From Gordonia sp. PDNC005 (GTDB taxonomy: Bacteria > Actinomycetota > Actinomycetes > Mycobacteriales > Mycobacteriaceae): a stretch of DNA of 64,000 bases. Positions 41,382 to 51,295 of the stretch are shown one piece after another. The stretch's first letter is position 1, and each line of letters starts with the position of its first letter. The stretch lies in assembly GCF_016919385.1 (NCBI RefSeq), contig NZ_CP070351.1, positions 868,001 through 932,000 of the forward strand, in the 5' to 3' direction. Under the pieces are notes generated by a model that made no database searches, was not told the DNA's origin, and worked only from the letters and a program-made list of their open reading frames with translations. The position numbers were made by a program, and so were the translations under genes.

Positions 41382-43135
41382 CAGTACTTACGCTCCATCG
41401 GCTCGTAGCGGGTCTGGACGACGGGCTTGTAGTCGAGCTCGATGTCGGCGAGCAGGCCCTTGCCCTTCTTGTACGCCATGGTGTGGACCATGTAGTTCGC
41501 GTCGTCACGATCCGGGTAGTCTTCGCGTGCGTGTCCGCCGCGGGACTCCTTGCGGTTCAGTGCACCTGCGACGGTCACCTCGGCCATCTCGAGCAGGAAG
41601 CCCAGCTCGACGGCCTCGAGCAGGTCCGTGTTGAACCGACGACCCTTGTCGTGGACGCGAATGTGGTTGTACCGCTCCTTGAGCTCACGGACGCCGTTCA
41701 GGGCATTCGTGAGCGTCTCGTCGGTACGGAACACCGAGGCGTTGTTGTCCATGAGCTGCTGCAGCTCGGTGCGGATGTCGGCGACACGCTCGTTTCCGTG
41801 CTCGGAGAGCAGGCCCTCGAGCCATTCGTCGACCATCGCGGTCGGAGCTTCTTCGAGCTCAGTGAACTCGGCGGAGTTCGCGTAGTCGGCGGCGGCGATG
41901 CCCGCGCGACGGCCGAACACGTTGATGTCGAGCAGCGAGTTGGTGCCGAGGCGGTTCGCGCCGTGCACCGACACGCAGGCGCACTCGCCTGCGGCGAACA
42001 GACCGTGGACGACCTGCTCGTTGTTGCTCAGCACCTGGCCGGTGATGGTCGTCGGGATGCCGCCCATCACGTAGTGGCAGGTCGGGTAGACCGGGACCAG
42101 TTCGGTCACCGGGTCGACACCGAGGTAGGTGCGCGAGAACTCGGTGATGTCCGGCAGCTTCTCGTTGAGCACGTCTTCGCCGAGGTGGCGGACGTCGATG
42201 TACACGTAGTCCTTGTTCGGACCGGCGCCACGGCCTTCGAGCACCTCGAGCACCATCGAGCGGGCGACGATGTCGCGCGGCGCGAGGTCCTTGATGGTGG
42301 GGGCGTAGCGCTCCATGAAGCGCTCGCCGTCGGCGTTGCGCAGGATGCCGCCCTCGCCGCGGACCGCCTCCGAGATGAGGATGCCGAGGCCTGCGAGACC
42401 TGTCGGGTGGAACTGGTGGAACTCCATGTCCTCCAGCGGCAGTCCCTTGCGGAAGATGATGCCCATGCCGTCACCGGTGAGGGTGTGTGCGTTCGACGTC
42501 GTCTTGTACATGCGGCCCGAGCCGCCGGTGGCGAACACGATCGACTTCGCGTGGAAGACGTGGATCTCGCCGGTCGACAACTCGTAGGCGACGACGCCGT
42601 TGGCGACGGGCTCGCCGTTCTCGTCGGTCGTCATGTTGATGTCGAGTGCGTAGAACTCGTTGAAGAACTCGACGTCGTGCTTGACGCAGTTCTGGTAGAG
42701 CGTCTGAAGGATCATGTGGCCGGTGCGGTCGGCTGCGTAGCAGGCGCGACGGACCGGAGCCTTGCCGTGGTCACGGGTGTGACCGCCGAATCGACGCTGG
42801 TCGATGCGGCCCTCCGGGGTGCGGTTGAAGGGCAGACCCATCTTCTCCAGGTCGAGCACCGCGTCGATGGCCTCCTTGGCCATGATCTCGGCAGCGTCCT
42901 GGTCGACGATGTAGTCGCCGCCCTTGACCGTGTCGAAGGTGTGCCACTCCCAGTTGTCCTCTTCGACGTTGGCGAGTGCGGCGCACATCCCGCCCTGAGC
43001 CGCGCCGGTGTGGCTGCGAGTCGGGTAGAGCTTCGTCAGCACCGCGGTGCGTGCGCGGGGCGCGGCCTCAATGGCCGCGCGCATGCCTGCGCCACCTGCA
43101 CCGATGATGACGACGTCATAGCGATGTTCCTGCAT
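41381..43135 (-). CDS. sdhA: Succinate dehydrogenase flavoprotein subunit
   Basis: The 584-residue flavoprotein oxidises succinate to fumarate. The FAD-binding start VVIIGAGGAGMRAA, the flavin-linking His in RSHTGAAQGG, the substrate site HPTGL and the late YVMGGIPTTITG and GANRLGTNSLLD are intact. It is the third gene of sdhCDAB. Confidence 0.96.
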   Translation of the reverse strand: MQEHRYDVVIIGAGGAGMRAAIEAAPRARTAVLTKLYPTRSHTGAAQGGMCAALANVEEDNWEWHTFDTVKGGDYIVDQDAAEIMAKEAIDAVLDLEKMGLPFNRTPEGRIDQRRFGGHTRDHGKAPVRRACYAADRTGHMILQTLYQNCVKHDVEFFNEFYALDINMTTDENGEPVANGVVAYELSTGEIHVFHAKSIVFATGGSGRMYKTTSNAHTLTGDGMGIIFRKGLPLEDMEFHQFHPTGLAGLGILISEAVRGEGGILRNADGERFMERYAPTIKDLAPRDIVARSMVLEVLEGRGAGPNKDYVYIDVRHLGEDVLNEKLPDITEFSRTYLGVDPVTELVPVYPTCHYVMGGIPTTITGQVLSNNEQVVHGLFAAGECACVSVHGANRLGTNSLLDINVFGRRAGIAAADYANSAEFTELEEAPTAMVDEWLEGLLSEHGNERVADIRTELQQLMDNNASVFRTDETLTNALNGVRELKERYNHIRVHDKGRRFNTDLLEAVELGFLLEMAEVTVAGALNRKESRGGHAREDYPDRDDANYMVHTMAYKKGKGLLADIELDYKPVVQTRYEPMERKY

Positions 43136-43151
43136 GGGTAGTCAAATCTCC

Positions 43152-43583
43152 TTAGCCGGCGTTGCCGAAGGTGAGGATCGCGTAGGTGCCGAGGATCAGC
43201 ACGAGCAGCATCGACAGGCCGAGCAGGGCGTTCAGCCAGAATCGGGTGCTGTCCTTGCGCGAGTAGTCGGCGATGACGGTGCGGACGCCGTTCGCGCCAT
43301 GCAGCTGTGCGAGCCACAGCATGCAGAGGTCCCAGATCTGCCAGAAGGGTTCCTTCCAGCGATCGGCGACGAAGCCTGCATCGATGCGGTGCACGCCGTC
43401 GTCGACCATCAGCATGATGAACATGTGGCCGAACGTGAGGATGATGAGGGCCAGGCCCGAGAAGCGCATGAACATCCATGCGTACTTCTCGAAGTTGCCG
43501 CCCTTGCGGGCCCGCGGGCTGCGCGGGTTGTCCAGGCTGGCGGGGCGGTCGTAGTCGGTGCCGAGTGTCTTGACTTCAGTCAT
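43152..43583 (-). CDS. sdhD: Succinate dehydrogenase membrane anchor SdhD
   Basis: The 143-residue anchor has three hydrophobic segments (GLALIILTFGHMFIMLMV, WDLCMLWLAQLHGANGV and LLGLSMLLVLILGTYAI). The His in FGHMF is a likely heme ligand. It lies between sdhC and sdhA with short gaps, in the normal mycobacterial order. Confidence 0.9.
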   Translation of the reverse strand: MTEVKTLGTDYDRPASLDNPRSPRARKGGNFEKYAWMFMRFSGLALIILTFGHMFIMLMVDDGVHRIDAGFVADRWKEPFWQIWDLCMLWLAQLHGANGVRTVIADYSRKDSTRFWLNALLGLSMLLVLILGTYAILTFGNAG

Positions 43584-43601
43584 GGTGTCTTCTCCTCGGT
43601 C

Positions 43602-44009
43602 CTACAGTGCGTGGGTGATCAGGATCTGCAGCATGCGCGCGGCCGCTGCAATGAACACGATCGCGAAGATGCTGAGGATCGCCCACAGCATCTGACGCTG
43701 GTACTTGGGTCCCTTCGACCAGAAGTCGACGAGGATGATCCGGACACCGTTCAGTGCGTGGTAGAGCACGCAGAACACGAGGCCGATCTCCATGAGGCCG
43801 ATGAGCGGCGTCTTGTACGTCTCGATGATCTCGGTGTACGCGTTCGCGTCGACGCGGATGACCGCGGTGTCGAGAACGTGAACGAAGAGGAAGAAGAAGA
43901 TGGAGACGCCGGTGATGCGGTGCAACACCCACGACCACATTCCTGGGTCACCTCTGTAGAGAGATCGTTTGCGCACCGGTGCGGGTGCAACCTCCGTGGG
44001 GGTGCTCAT
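43602..44009 (-). CDS. sdhC: Succinate dehydrogenase cytochrome b556 subunit SdhC
   Basis: The 135-residue anchor from ATG 44009 includes the family signature WSWVLHRITGVSIFFFLFVH and the heme-ligand region YHALNGVRIILVDF. It is the first gene of the operon; its promoter lies in the 199 bases shared with the divergent cdd gene. Confidence 0.93.
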   Translation of the reverse strand: MSTPTEVAPAPVRKRSLYRGDPGMWSWVLHRITGVSIFFFLFVHVLDTAVIRVDANAYTEIIETYKTPLIGLMEIGLVFCVLYHALNGVRIILVDFWSKGPKYQRQMLWAILSIFAIVFIAAAARMLQILITHAL

Positions 44010-44208
44010 CGCGGAACTACGCCTCCAAAGTCGTCGATAATTGTGGAGGACCTCGGGCGACGCGAGACGTCGCGGCGGGACCCATCGCACCTGACTTTAA
44101 ACCTAAGCTGAGGCCTATCGTGAATTGCCCGAACAATGTGATCAGCCTCCCGCAATTTCATTAGGCATGCCTTACCTTTTGTTACCGCGAGTTCAGGAAG
44201 AGGGAATT

Positions 44209-44628
44209 GTGACCCAGATCGAGTTCGATGTACTCCGCAGAACAGCAACTACAGCGATGACCAGGGCATATGCTCCGTACTCGCAGTTTCCAGTCGGGGC
44301 AGCCGGTATCACTGTCACCGGTGAGATCATCAGTTCAGTCAATGTGGAGAATGTCTCATACGGCCTCGGTGTCTGCGCCGAGGTGGCATTGGTCTCAGTC
44401 GGCGTTTCGCGGGGTGTTCTCGGGCCCGCCGGAAGCGCTTTGTCGGCCGTCGCCGTCGTCGATGCGCACGGGGTGCCGCTGACGCCGTGCGGTCGATGCA
44501 GGCAGGTACTCCTGGAGTTCGGCGGTCCGTCGCTCCTCGTCGACGGCGTCGACGGTCCACGGTCTCTCGGGGAGCTCTTGCCGGACGCGTTCGGCCCGTC
44601 GCACCTCGATGCGGTGCGGGGGCGTTGA
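44209..44628 (+). CDS. cdd: Cytidine deaminase
   Basis: The 139-residue zinc enzyme converts cytidine to uridine. The catalytic Glu and first zinc ligand lie in GVCAEVALV and the second pair in PCGRCRQVL; VNVENVSYG is typical. GTG 44209 follows AGGAAGAGGGA, and longer in-frame starts have no good site. It is coupled to deoA by a TGATG overlap. Confidence 0.95.
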   Translation: MTQIEFDVLRRTATTAMTRAYAPYSQFPVGAAGITVTGEIISSVNVENVSYGLGVCAEVALVSVGVSRGVLGPAGSALSAVAVVDAHGVPLTPCGRCRQVLLEFGGPSLLVDGVDGPRSLGELLPDAFGPSHLDAVRGR

Positions 44629-45905
44629 TGGACCCGATCGGCGTCATCGCGACCAAACGCGACGGCCGGGAGCTCTCGACCGTCCAGATCAAGGAGATGA
44701 TCGACGCCTTCACCGCGGGCGACGTCGCACCCGAGCAGATGTCCTCGTTGCTGATGGCGATCGTACTCAACGGCATGGGCCGACGGGAGGTCGCGGACTG
44801 GACGGCCGCGATGATCGAGTCGGGCGTCCGTCTCGACCTGGGCGACCTCCCGACGGTGGACAAGCATTCGACCGGCGGAGTGGGGGACAAGATCACGCTG
44901 CCGCTGACGCCCCTGGTCGCGTCGTACGGGCTCGTGGTTCCGCAGTTGTCGGGACGAGGTCTCGGCCACACCGGTGGGACGCTCGACAAACTCGAATCGA
45001 TCCCGGGTTGGCGGGCGGAGTTGAGCGTGAGCGAGATGACGGCGCAACTTCGCGACGTCGGAGCGGTGGTCTGCGCGGCCACCGCCGACCTCGCTCCTGC
45101 GGATCGCAAACTGTACGCGCTGCGCGACGTGACCGGGACTGTCGCGTCGATCCCGCTGATCGCGAGCAGCATCATGAGCAAGAAGATCGCCGAAGGCACC
45201 CGCGCCCTGGTGTTGGACGTGAAATCGGGATCGGGTGCGTTTCTGCCCTCCGTCGACGACGCGCGCGAACTGGCGCGGGCCATGGTCGAACTCGGCGCCG
45301 ACGCCGGTGTCGACACGCGAGCGCTGCTCACCGACATGTCGACACCGCTCGGTCGTGCGGCCGGCAACGCCGTCGAAGTGGCCGAGTCGGTTGAAGTGCT
45401 GGCCGGGGGCGGACCGTCAGACGTCGTGGAATTGACGCTCGCCCTTGCGCGGGAGATGCTCGACGCAGGCGGGCTCGGCGACGTGGACCCGGCGGAGAAC
45501 CTGATCAACGGCCGTGCGATGGACAAGTGGCGGACGATGATCACCGCACAGGGAGGTGATCCCGATGCGCCGCTGCCGGCTCCGCGGCACGTGCACGAAG
45601 TCCGCTCGGAGAGAGACGGTGTGCTCGTGTCGTTGGACGCCCTAGCCGTCGGTCACGCCGCATGGCGTCTCGGAGCGGGACGCTCCCGTCCGGGGGAGTC
45701 GGTGTCGTATGCGGCGGGTGTCCGGTGGCACGCGGGCCTCGGTGAGCGAGTGAGGGCGGGCCAGACGTTGTTCACGCTGCACGCCGACGATGCATCCAGG
45801 TTCGACGCCGCTCTCGACTGCCTCGCCGAGGCCGCGGTGATCGGGGACGCCGGGCCCTCCGGCCGCCCGCTGGTGCTCGACAGGATTGTCGCCGGTCGAG
45901 CCTGA
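44628..45905 (+). CDS. deoA: Thymidine phosphorylase
   Basis: The 425-residue enzyme cleaves thymidine to thymine and deoxyribose-1-phosphate. The phosphate-binding KHSTGGVGDK, the nearby LSGRGLGHTGGTLDKLE and KSGSGAFLP segments are characteristic. With cdd, add, upp and punA it forms the nucleoside salvage set of this region. Confidence 0.95.
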   Translation: MDPIGVIATKRDGRELSTVQIKEMIDAFTAGDVAPEQMSSLLMAIVLNGMGRREVADWTAAMIESGVRLDLGDLPTVDKHSTGGVGDKITLPLTPLVASYGLVVPQLSGRGLGHTGGTLDKLESIPGWRAELSVSEMTAQLRDVGAVVCAATADLAPADRKLYALRDVTGTVASIPLIASSIMSKKIAEGTRALVLDVKSGSGAFLPSVDDARELARAMVELGADAGVDTRALLTDMSTPLGRAAGNAVEVAESVEVLAGGGPSDVVELTLALAREMLDAGGLGDVDPAENLINGRAMDKWRTMITAQGGDPDAPLPAPRHVHEVRSERDGVLVSLDALAVGHAAWRLGAGRSRPGESVSYAAGVRWHAGLGERVRAGQTLFTLHADDASRFDAALDCLAEAAVIGDAGPSGRPLVLDRIVAGRA

Positions 45906-45920
45906 GAAGGAGAGTCGCGG

Positions 45921-46901
45921 TCAGCGCCGCACGGCTGGCTTCGGCAGCCGGTATCCCTCGTCGCCGAGGACTCCGCGCAAGCGCGTCGGATAGTCGGTGA
46001 TGATGCCGTCGACGCCGTAGGAGAGTTGCTTGCGGATGTCGGAGACCTCGTTGACCGTCCAGGGGATCACGCGGATCCCAGCGGCGTGCGCCCTGGCGAT
46101 CAGGCCCGGGTCGACCAGCTTGAACGCGGGGGACAGGACGTCGTACCCGGCGGCAGCGACGGCGGCGACGATGTCCGGGCCGTACGGCACAGAGCCGAGC
46201 CACTGCGATCCCGGCTTCCATGTCGTCTCGTCATACAGGGCGACCAGCGGGATCGAGGGCTCCTGCGCGCGGACCAGCGGCAGGCTCCGCCAGTCGAAGC
46301 TCTGGATCTCGACTCGACGGACCAGGTGCGCGCGACGGACCTCGCGGAGAATCGCGGACACGAAAACGGCGGGCTTCGCGCTGCGTGACCGCTCCTCCGC
46401 CTCGATCTTGGTCTCGATGTTGAACCGGACCTTGTTCCCGCGGTAGCGAGAGGCGAGGTCGAACACCTGCGGCAGCGTCGCGATCCGGTTGCCGAGCACT
46501 CGCTTCGCGGAGGGGAAGCCCGTGAGCTTCTTGTCGCAGACGAGCGTCTGGATCTGACGGTAGGTCAGGTCGTGGACGTCCTTGCCCACGTAGGGGAACT
46601 GCTTGTCGCCCGGCCACGCGGGAACTGTGTCGACGCACTTGTCGGCCTGGATCGACGGGTCGTGCCATACGAGCGGAACGGTGTCCTTCGTCAGCACGAC
46701 GTCGAGTTCGAGAGTGCTCACGCCCAGTTCCAGTGACTTCGCGAAACCGTACAGCGACTCCTCGGTGTGTTCGCCGCGTCCGCCACGGTGAGACTGCAGA
46801 TCTATCGAGGGCTTGGAATCGGCGGCGTGGACAGGTCCGGCGGCGACAGCGCCGAGAACCACGAAGGCGGCCGCTGCGGCCGCGGTGAGACGACGTTTCA
46901 T
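45921..46901 (-). CDS. Secreted glycerophosphodiester phosphodiesterase
   Basis: From ATG 46901, 326 residues with a signal peptide (LTAAAAAAFVVLGAVAA). The GDPD TIM-barrel motifs are SHRGGRGEHTEES (catalytic His-Arg and acid), LELDVVLTKD, VWHDPSI and the final IPWTVNE and GIITDYP. It hydrolyses glycerophosphodiesters outside the cell. The stop lies 15 bases from the deoA stop; the genes converge. Confidence 0.93.
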   Translation of the reverse strand: MKRRLTAAAAAAFVVLGAVAAGPVHAADSKPSIDLQSHRGGRGEHTEESLYGFAKSLELGVSTLELDVVLTKDTVPLVWHDPSIQADKCVDTVPAWPGDKQFPYVGKDVHDLTYRQIQTLVCDKKLTGFPSAKRVLGNRIATLPQVFDLASRYRGNKVRFNIETKIEAEERSRSAKPAVFVSAILREVRRAHLVRRVEIQSFDWRSLPLVRAQEPSIPLVALYDETTWKPGSQWLGSVPYGPDIVAAVAAAGYDVLSPAFKLVDPGLIARAHAAGIRVIPWTVNEVSDIRKQLSYGVDGIITDYPTRLRGVLGDEGYRLPKPAVRR

Positions 46902-47015
46902 GGATCGAGAATCTAATGCCCTCAAGCGAATTCGCAGTGACGAGTGGGTGTCGCCGGCCCTAATGGTCGATCCGCTCCGCAAGCGCGGTCGGGGGAACGC
47001 GGATACGGTCGAAGC

Positions 47016-48122
47016 ATGATCACCGAGGAACAGTGCCGCGCGGTGCCGAAGGTCCTTCTGCACGATCACCTCGACGGCGGTCTCCGCCCGGTGACGGTCC
47101 TGGAACTCGCCCACGAGAGCGGGTACGGAGCTCTTCCCGCGGACGACGCGGACTCACTGGCGACCTGGTTCGCAACAGCTGCGAACAGCGGGTCACTGGA
47201 GACCTACCTGGAGACGTTTGCGCACACCGTCGGCGTGATGCAGACGGCCTCGGCGTTGACTCGTGTCGCGCGGGAGTGTGTGGAAGACCTGTCGACGGAC
47301 GGCGTGGTCTACGCCGAGGTCCGGTTCGCACCCGAACTCCACGTGGAGAAGGGCCTGAGCCTGGACGACGTGATGGAAGCCGTGCTCGCGGGGCTCGCCG
47401 AGGGCTCGGACGAGGCCGGCGCTCAGGGACGGCCGATCGTCGTGAGGTGTCTGGTGACCGCGATGCGGCACGCGGCGCGATCACGCGAGATCGCCGAACT
47501 GGCTGTGACCTACCGCGACCGAGGCGTCGCCGGGTTCGACATCGCGGGCGCAGAGGCCGGATTCCCGCCGAGTCGCCACCTGGACGCCTTCGAGTACCTG
47601 CGCGGCGAATGCGCGCACTTCACGATCCACGCCGGTGAGGCGTTCGGGCTGCCGTCGATCCACGAGGCGATCGCGTTCTGCGGTGCCGAGCGCCTCGGGC
47701 ACGGGGTGCGCGTGATGGACGACGTCACACTGCCGGGCGGGGGAGTGTCACCCGGTCGGCCGGTTGACGGCGCCGTGCTCGGCAAAGTCGCGCACTACGT
47801 CCGCGACAAGCGGATCCCACTCGAACTGTGCCCGAGCAGCAATGTGCAGACCGGCGCCGTCGCGTCCCTCGCCGACCACCCGTTCGACGTGCTGGCCCGA
47901 CTCCGGTTCCGCGTGACCGTGAACACCGACAACCGGCTGATGAGCGACACGTCGATGAGCCGAGAGTTCATGCTCCTGCACCGCCAGTTCGGCTACGACT
48001 GGGCCGACTTCGAACGCTTCACTGTCAACGCCATGAAGTCGGCCTTCCTGCCGTTCGACGAGCGTATCGCTCTCATCGACGGCGTCATCAAGCCGGGCTT
48101 CGCGAGAATGAAGTCGCAGTAG
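47016..48122 (+). CDS. add: Adenosine deaminase
   Basis: The 368-residue metal-dependent enzyme converts adenosine to inosine. The zinc site [10 protein letters not shown], the substrate-binding [15 protein letters not shown], and the ERLGHGVR and NTDNRLMS segments are intact. ATG 47016 gives the usual short N-terminus. A strong terminator follows. Confidence 0.95.
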   Translation: MITEEQCRAVPKVLLHDHLDGGLRPVTVLELAHESGYGALPADDADSLATWFATAANSGSLETYLETFAHTVGVMQTASALTRVARECVEDLSTDGVVYAEVRFAPELHVEKGLSLDDVMEAVLAGLAEGSDEAGAQGRPIVVRCLVTAMRHAARSREIAELAVTYRDRGVAGFDIAGAEAGFPPSRHLDAFEYLRGECAHFTIHAGEAFGLPSIHEAIAFCGAERLGHGVRVMDDVTLPGGGVSPGRPVDGAVLGKVAHYVRDKRIPLELCPSSNVQTGAVASLADHPFDVLARLRFRVTVNTDNRLMSDTSMSREFMLLHRQFGYDWADFERFTVNAMKSAFLPFDERIALIDGVIKPGFARMKSQ

Positions 48123-48141
48123 TTCGGCGGACAGCGAGCAA

Positions 48142-48182
48142 GGGGCGATCCGGTGTCACCAGGTGACACCGAATCGCCCCTT
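48142..48182. terminator. Terminator after add
   Basis: GGGGCGAT plus CGGTGTCAC pair with GTGACACCG plus ATCGCCCC, 17 pairs with one internal mismatch and a tiny loop, followed by TT. It separates add from the converging 48197 gene. Confidence 0.85.
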
Positions 48183-48196
48183 AAGCGTCGGAGGTG

Positions 48197-49459
48197 CTAG
48201 CCGCGCTTGGTGAGACGGTCCTCGAAGTCGACGACGAGGGCACGCCACACTTCGGCTTCGTTGTCGAACGGGCCCGACGGCGCGAGCCGCTTGGGGTCGG
48301 GGTTGATCGCGTAGTCGACGAACCAGCCGAGTGGCGTCGTCGACGCGAGCTCTTCACCCACGGTGTCGATGCCCGCGTAGTCGGCGGCGTCGGTGAGGAG
48401 TTCAACCGCGAGATCGAGCTGCTTGGAGTCCACCCGGCGAGGACCGTCGAGGATGTCCTCGTCGATGCCCTGCAGCGAGTACACGTTCTCCGGGAGCACC
48501 TGGTACTCGATCTCCGAGGTCTCGGCAGCGCTCCGGACGTCCGCGAACGTGGAGAGCTTCGCCAGGTCGTGACCCTTGCCGTCGGCGAGGAAGCGGGTCA
48601 GGGCACGCTCTGAGCCGAAACCGAAGATCTTGCCCTTCGAACCGAGGAACAGCGGATCGTCGCCGAGGTAGCAGCGCAGAGTCAGGAACTCGCCCTCGTC
48701 GGTGTAGATGCGGATCGGGTCGATGCCGACGGCCGCCCAGAAGTCGTCCTCGTCGACGAGATCGTCGTCGTCTTCGTCTTCGGTCTCTTCGTCATCGTCC
48801 TCGTCATCGATCGCGTCGATGCCGTCTTCGTCTTCGGGCTCGTCCTCGTCTTCGGCCGATGCGGCTGCGGCGAGCTCTTCTTCGGCTTCTTCAACGGCGC
48901 CGGCGTCCACCTTGGGGCGCGAGATGACCTCGTCGAGAGCATCGAGGACGTCGTCCCAATTCTTGGCGATGATGCGGCCGATGCGGACCCACAGATCCAC
49001 GCCGTCGCGGCCCGCGAAGTTGTCGGTGCCGACGGTGACGGCGCCGAGGATCGGGTTGCCGGTGAAGACCTTCGTGATCGGGGTCAGCTCACACACTTCA
49101 CCGATGATCCGCACGATCTCGAGCGCATCCTCGAGTTCGGCGACAACCTCTGCGCGCGGGTCCTCCGCTGCGAGTTCCGGCACGCCCACGAGGTCGTAGG
49201 AGTGACGGTCGTCTGGTACCAGTTCGTCGGCCTGGAGCTGCTTGATCGTCTCCCACGCGGGATGGTCCGCGAGGTCGTTGTCGTCGTCACCGCGCACGAA
49301 GGCGGCGAGCTCGGCAACCGAGTCGAGAGCGTACAGATCCTCGTCGAGACCGAGGAACGCCTCCCACTCGTCGTCGCCCTCGCGCCAGCGCGGGGCCCAT
49401 AGTGTGAACAGGTTGCCTTCGGTGAGTCCGAGTTCGATGGGGACAATGTCTCCGGCCAT
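48197..49459 (-). CDS. Conserved acidic protein, Rv3311-like
   Basis: The 420-residue protein begins GDIVPIELGLTEGNLFTLWA, and around residues 205-240 has a long run of Asp/Glu (EDEDEPEDEDGIDAIDDE). The length and neighbours match M. tuberculosis Rv3311, of unknown function. ATG 49459 is preferred by two residues over the upstream ATG. The acidic linker is probably disordered and separates two folded parts. Confidence 0.8.
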   Translation of the reverse strand: MAGDIVPIELGLTEGNLFTLWAPRWREGDDEWEAFLGLDEDLYALDSVAELAAFVRGDDDNDLADHPAWETIKQLQADELVPDDRHSYDLVGVPELAAEDPRAEVVAELEDALEIVRIIGEVCELTPITKVFTGNPILGAVTVGTDNFAGRDGVDLWVRIGRIIAKNWDDVLDALDEVISRPKVDAGAVEEAEEELAAAASAEDEDEPEDEDGIDAIDDEDDDEETEDEDDDDLVDEDDFWAAVGIDPIRIYTDEGEFLTLRCYLGDDPLFLGSKGKIFGFGSERALTRFLADGKGHDLAKLSTFADVRSAAETSEIEYQVLPENVYSLQGIDEDILDGPRRVDSKQLDLAVELLTDAADYAGIDTVGEELASTTPLGWFVDYAINPDPKRLAPSGPFDNEAEVWRALVVDFEDRLTKRG

Positions 49460-49556
49460 GATCACAGAGCGTAGTCATGTTCTGTCGATCCCGCTGCATG
49501 CACCCTGGCCAGTGACCCGAAACCGGCTCCCGCGCCGATGACGACGACGTGGACGA

Positions 49557-49850
49557 TCAGCGGTCCATGGTCATGCCCGGCTTCATTGCAGGGCTTGTGA
49601 CCTGCGGAGACATAGCGGGACTTGTCATCTCGGGCGACATCTTCGGGTCAGACGACATGGGCGGAGTCATCATCTCGGACGACGACGGCGGAGCCATCAT
49701 GGTCGACGACATCGCCGGAGCCATCTCGCTGCTCGGGGTGTCGTCCGACGACGAGTCGTTCCCGCAGGCGGTGAGCAGGGTGAGCGCTGCGGCTCCGGCG
49801 AGAACTGCTCCGGCAGCGGTGCGGCGAGAGATCGAGTTGGTGGTCGACAT
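49557..49850 (-). CDS. Met-rich lipoprotein of the SigK cluster
   Basis: The 97-residue product has a signal peptide and lipobox LLTAC (Cys29) and then an almost pure Ser/Met/Pro/Thr tail (MSSTMMAPPSSSEMM, MKPGMTMD). Such methionine density suggests soft-metal (copper or silver) binding or sacrificial oxidation outside the membrane. An ECF-type promoter like that of sigK lies upstream, on the opposite strand from sigK. Function is inferred. Confidence 0.75.
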   Translation of the reverse strand: MSTTNSISRRTAAGAVLAGAAALTLLTACGNDSSSDDTPSSEMAPAMSSTMMAPPSSSEMMTPPMSSDPKMSPEMTSPAMSPQVTSPAMKPGMTMDR

Positions 49851-49896
49851 GTCGGGCCTTTCGATGTGTGGACGCGCCGATCGCGCCCCTCATTCA

Positions 49897-49969
49897 CCGA
49901 TTCGCGGCCGACGAGGCGAAGGATTGGTTCGGATTCACGACCAATCTCTGGACGGCTACGCAACGAATC
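49897..49969. promoter_or_regulatory. Divergent ECF (SigK-type) promoters
   Basis: On the minus strand CAATCC (926-921) and CGAATCGG (904-897) are separated by 16 bases and face the lipoprotein gene. On the plus strand CAATCT (49942-49947) and CGAATCG (49964-49970) are separated by 16 bases and face sigK. Both resemble the published M. tuberculosis SigK pattern CCATCC-N16-CCGAATCG, as I recall it. Confidence 0.7.
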
Positions 49970-49984
49970 GAGAGTGTGAGAACT

Positions 49985-50527
49985 GTGGAAGTTCAGCCCG
50001 AGGAACTGCTCGAGGCGGTGGCGGCAGGCGACCGTGACGCGTACGCGGCTCTGTTCGACGCGCTCGCACCTCGCAACCTCGCTCTGGCCAGGCGTGTGGT
50101 CGCCAATGCGTCGTTGGCCGAAGAGGTGGTGCAGGACGCGTGGCTTCAGGTGTGGCGCGACGCGGCGGCGTTCGACCGGAGTCGCGGATCGGCGACCGCG
50201 TGGGTGACGACTCTCGTCCACCGACGCGCCGTCGACACGGTGCGTCACGATTCGGCGGCGAGTCGTCGGGACATCGCCTACGAAGCGGCGCGTCCGGCGG
50301 GACACGACATCGTCAGTGAAGCCGCGGTCGATCACGACGAGACACGCCGCGTTCGCCGATGTCTCGACGGACTCACCGGACGCCAGCGCGAGGCGATCGA
50401 TCTCGCCTACTTCGGTGGTCGAACATATGCCGAGGTGGCAACGGTTCTCTCGGTGAATCCGGCGACTGTCAAAACTCGAATCCGTGACGGCCTGCAACGG
50501 CTCCGGACTTGCATGGGAGGTCTGTGA
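49985..50527 (+). CDS. sigK: ECF sigma factor, SigK-like
   Basis: The 180-residue protein has sigma region 2 (AEEVVQDAWLQVWRDAAAFD, then GSATAWVTTLVHRRAVD) and region 4 (LTGRQREAIDLAYFGGRTYA, then SVNPATVKTRIRDGLQRLR). GTG 49985 (VEVQPEELLEAVAAGD) places the start before region 2 as in SigK. The stop overlaps the anti-sigma gene. It probably transcribes itself, rskA, the lipoprotein and dipZ. Confidence 0.85.
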   Translation: MEVQPEELLEAVAAGDRDAYAALFDALAPRNLALARRVVANASLAEEVVQDAWLQVWRDAAAFDRSRGSATAWVTTLVHRRAVDTVRHDSAASRRDIAYEAARPAGHDIVSEAAVDHDETRRVRRCLDGLTGRQREAIDLAYFGGRTYAEVATVLSVNPATVKTRIRDGLQRLRTCMGGL

Positions 50528-51216
50528 TGACCACCGACGAACATCCGCTCGACGCGTTGGGCGCGCTGGCCGTCGACGCCGTCGACGACGTGGAACGCCG
50601 ACGGCTGCTCCGACATGTCGACGACTGCCCGAGCTGCGGCGCGGAGCTCGACAACCTGCGTCAGGCCGCGGCGATGCTGTCCACCGACGTCGAGCCGGTG
50701 CCCGATCACCTGCGGTCAGCGGTGCTGGCCGCGACGTACGATCCGAGGTCGTCACGGGACCGCCGAGCCGCACGACTGATCGTCGCGGCTGCGGTGGGAC
50801 TTGTCGTCGTGGCGGGCGGGGTGGGGGCCGCGGTGTGGTCGTCGCACCGTGCCGCGGACTCGCCCGCGGTTGTGCACGACGACACGATCGCACAGGTGCT
50901 CGCCGCCCCCGACATGGAGAAGTCCACCGGAGAGGTCGGCGGTGGAACGATCGCAGCGATGTACGCGCCGTCGATGCGCGCGACAGTCGTCACGGTCGCG
51001 GACCTTCCCGCGACAGAGCCAGCGATGGGCTATCAGGTGTGGATCACCGTCGGCGGACGGAAGAAGAGCGCGGGTGTCGTCCACAGCGGTTCCGGAGACA
51101 CGTCCGTGTTGATGGCCGACATGGACCGGCCCGGGGACATCGGGTTGTCGGTGGAGCCGATGACGGGTTCGCATCAGCCGTCGTCGCCGATGGTGGTGAC
51201 GATCCCGATGCGATGA
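50527..51216 (+). CDS. rskA: Anti-sigma factor RskA
   Basis: The 229-residue membrane protein has a cytoplasmic zinc-type anti-sigma domain (RRLLRHVDDCPSCGAEL, H-x3-C-x2-C), a single membrane helix (LIVAAAVGLVVVAGGVGAAV, about residues 88-107) and an extracytoplasmic domain with YQVWITVGGRKKSAG, as in RskA. It binds SigK until regulated proteolysis frees it. TGATG overlap with sigK. Confidence 0.88.
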   Translation: MTTDEHPLDALGALAVDAVDDVERRRLLRHVDDCPSCGAELDNLRQAAAMLSTDVEPVPDHLRSAVLAATYDPRSSRDRRAARLIVAAAVGLVVVAGGVGAAVWSSHRAADSPAVVHDDTIAQVLAAPDMEKSTGEVGGGTIAAMYAPSMRATVVTVADLPATEPAMGYQVWITVGGRKKSAGVVHSGSGDTSVLMADMDRPGDIGLSVEPMTGSHQPSSPMVVTIPMR

Positions 51217-51220
51217 CGAC

Positions 51221-51248
51221 CGATCCCTGCGGGGCGCGGTGACGAATC
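51221..51248 (+). promoter_or_regulatory. SigK-type promoter upstream of dipZ
   Basis: CGATCC (51221-51226) is followed after 16 bases by CGAATC (51243-51248), the same pattern and spacing as the two divergent promoters 1.3 kb upstream. The dipZ GTG lies 48 bases downstream. Confidence 0.6.
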
Positions 51249-51295
51249 ACTGATGACGAGCGTCCGACTGAGGCGCGGTCAGTGAGGAGAGTGCC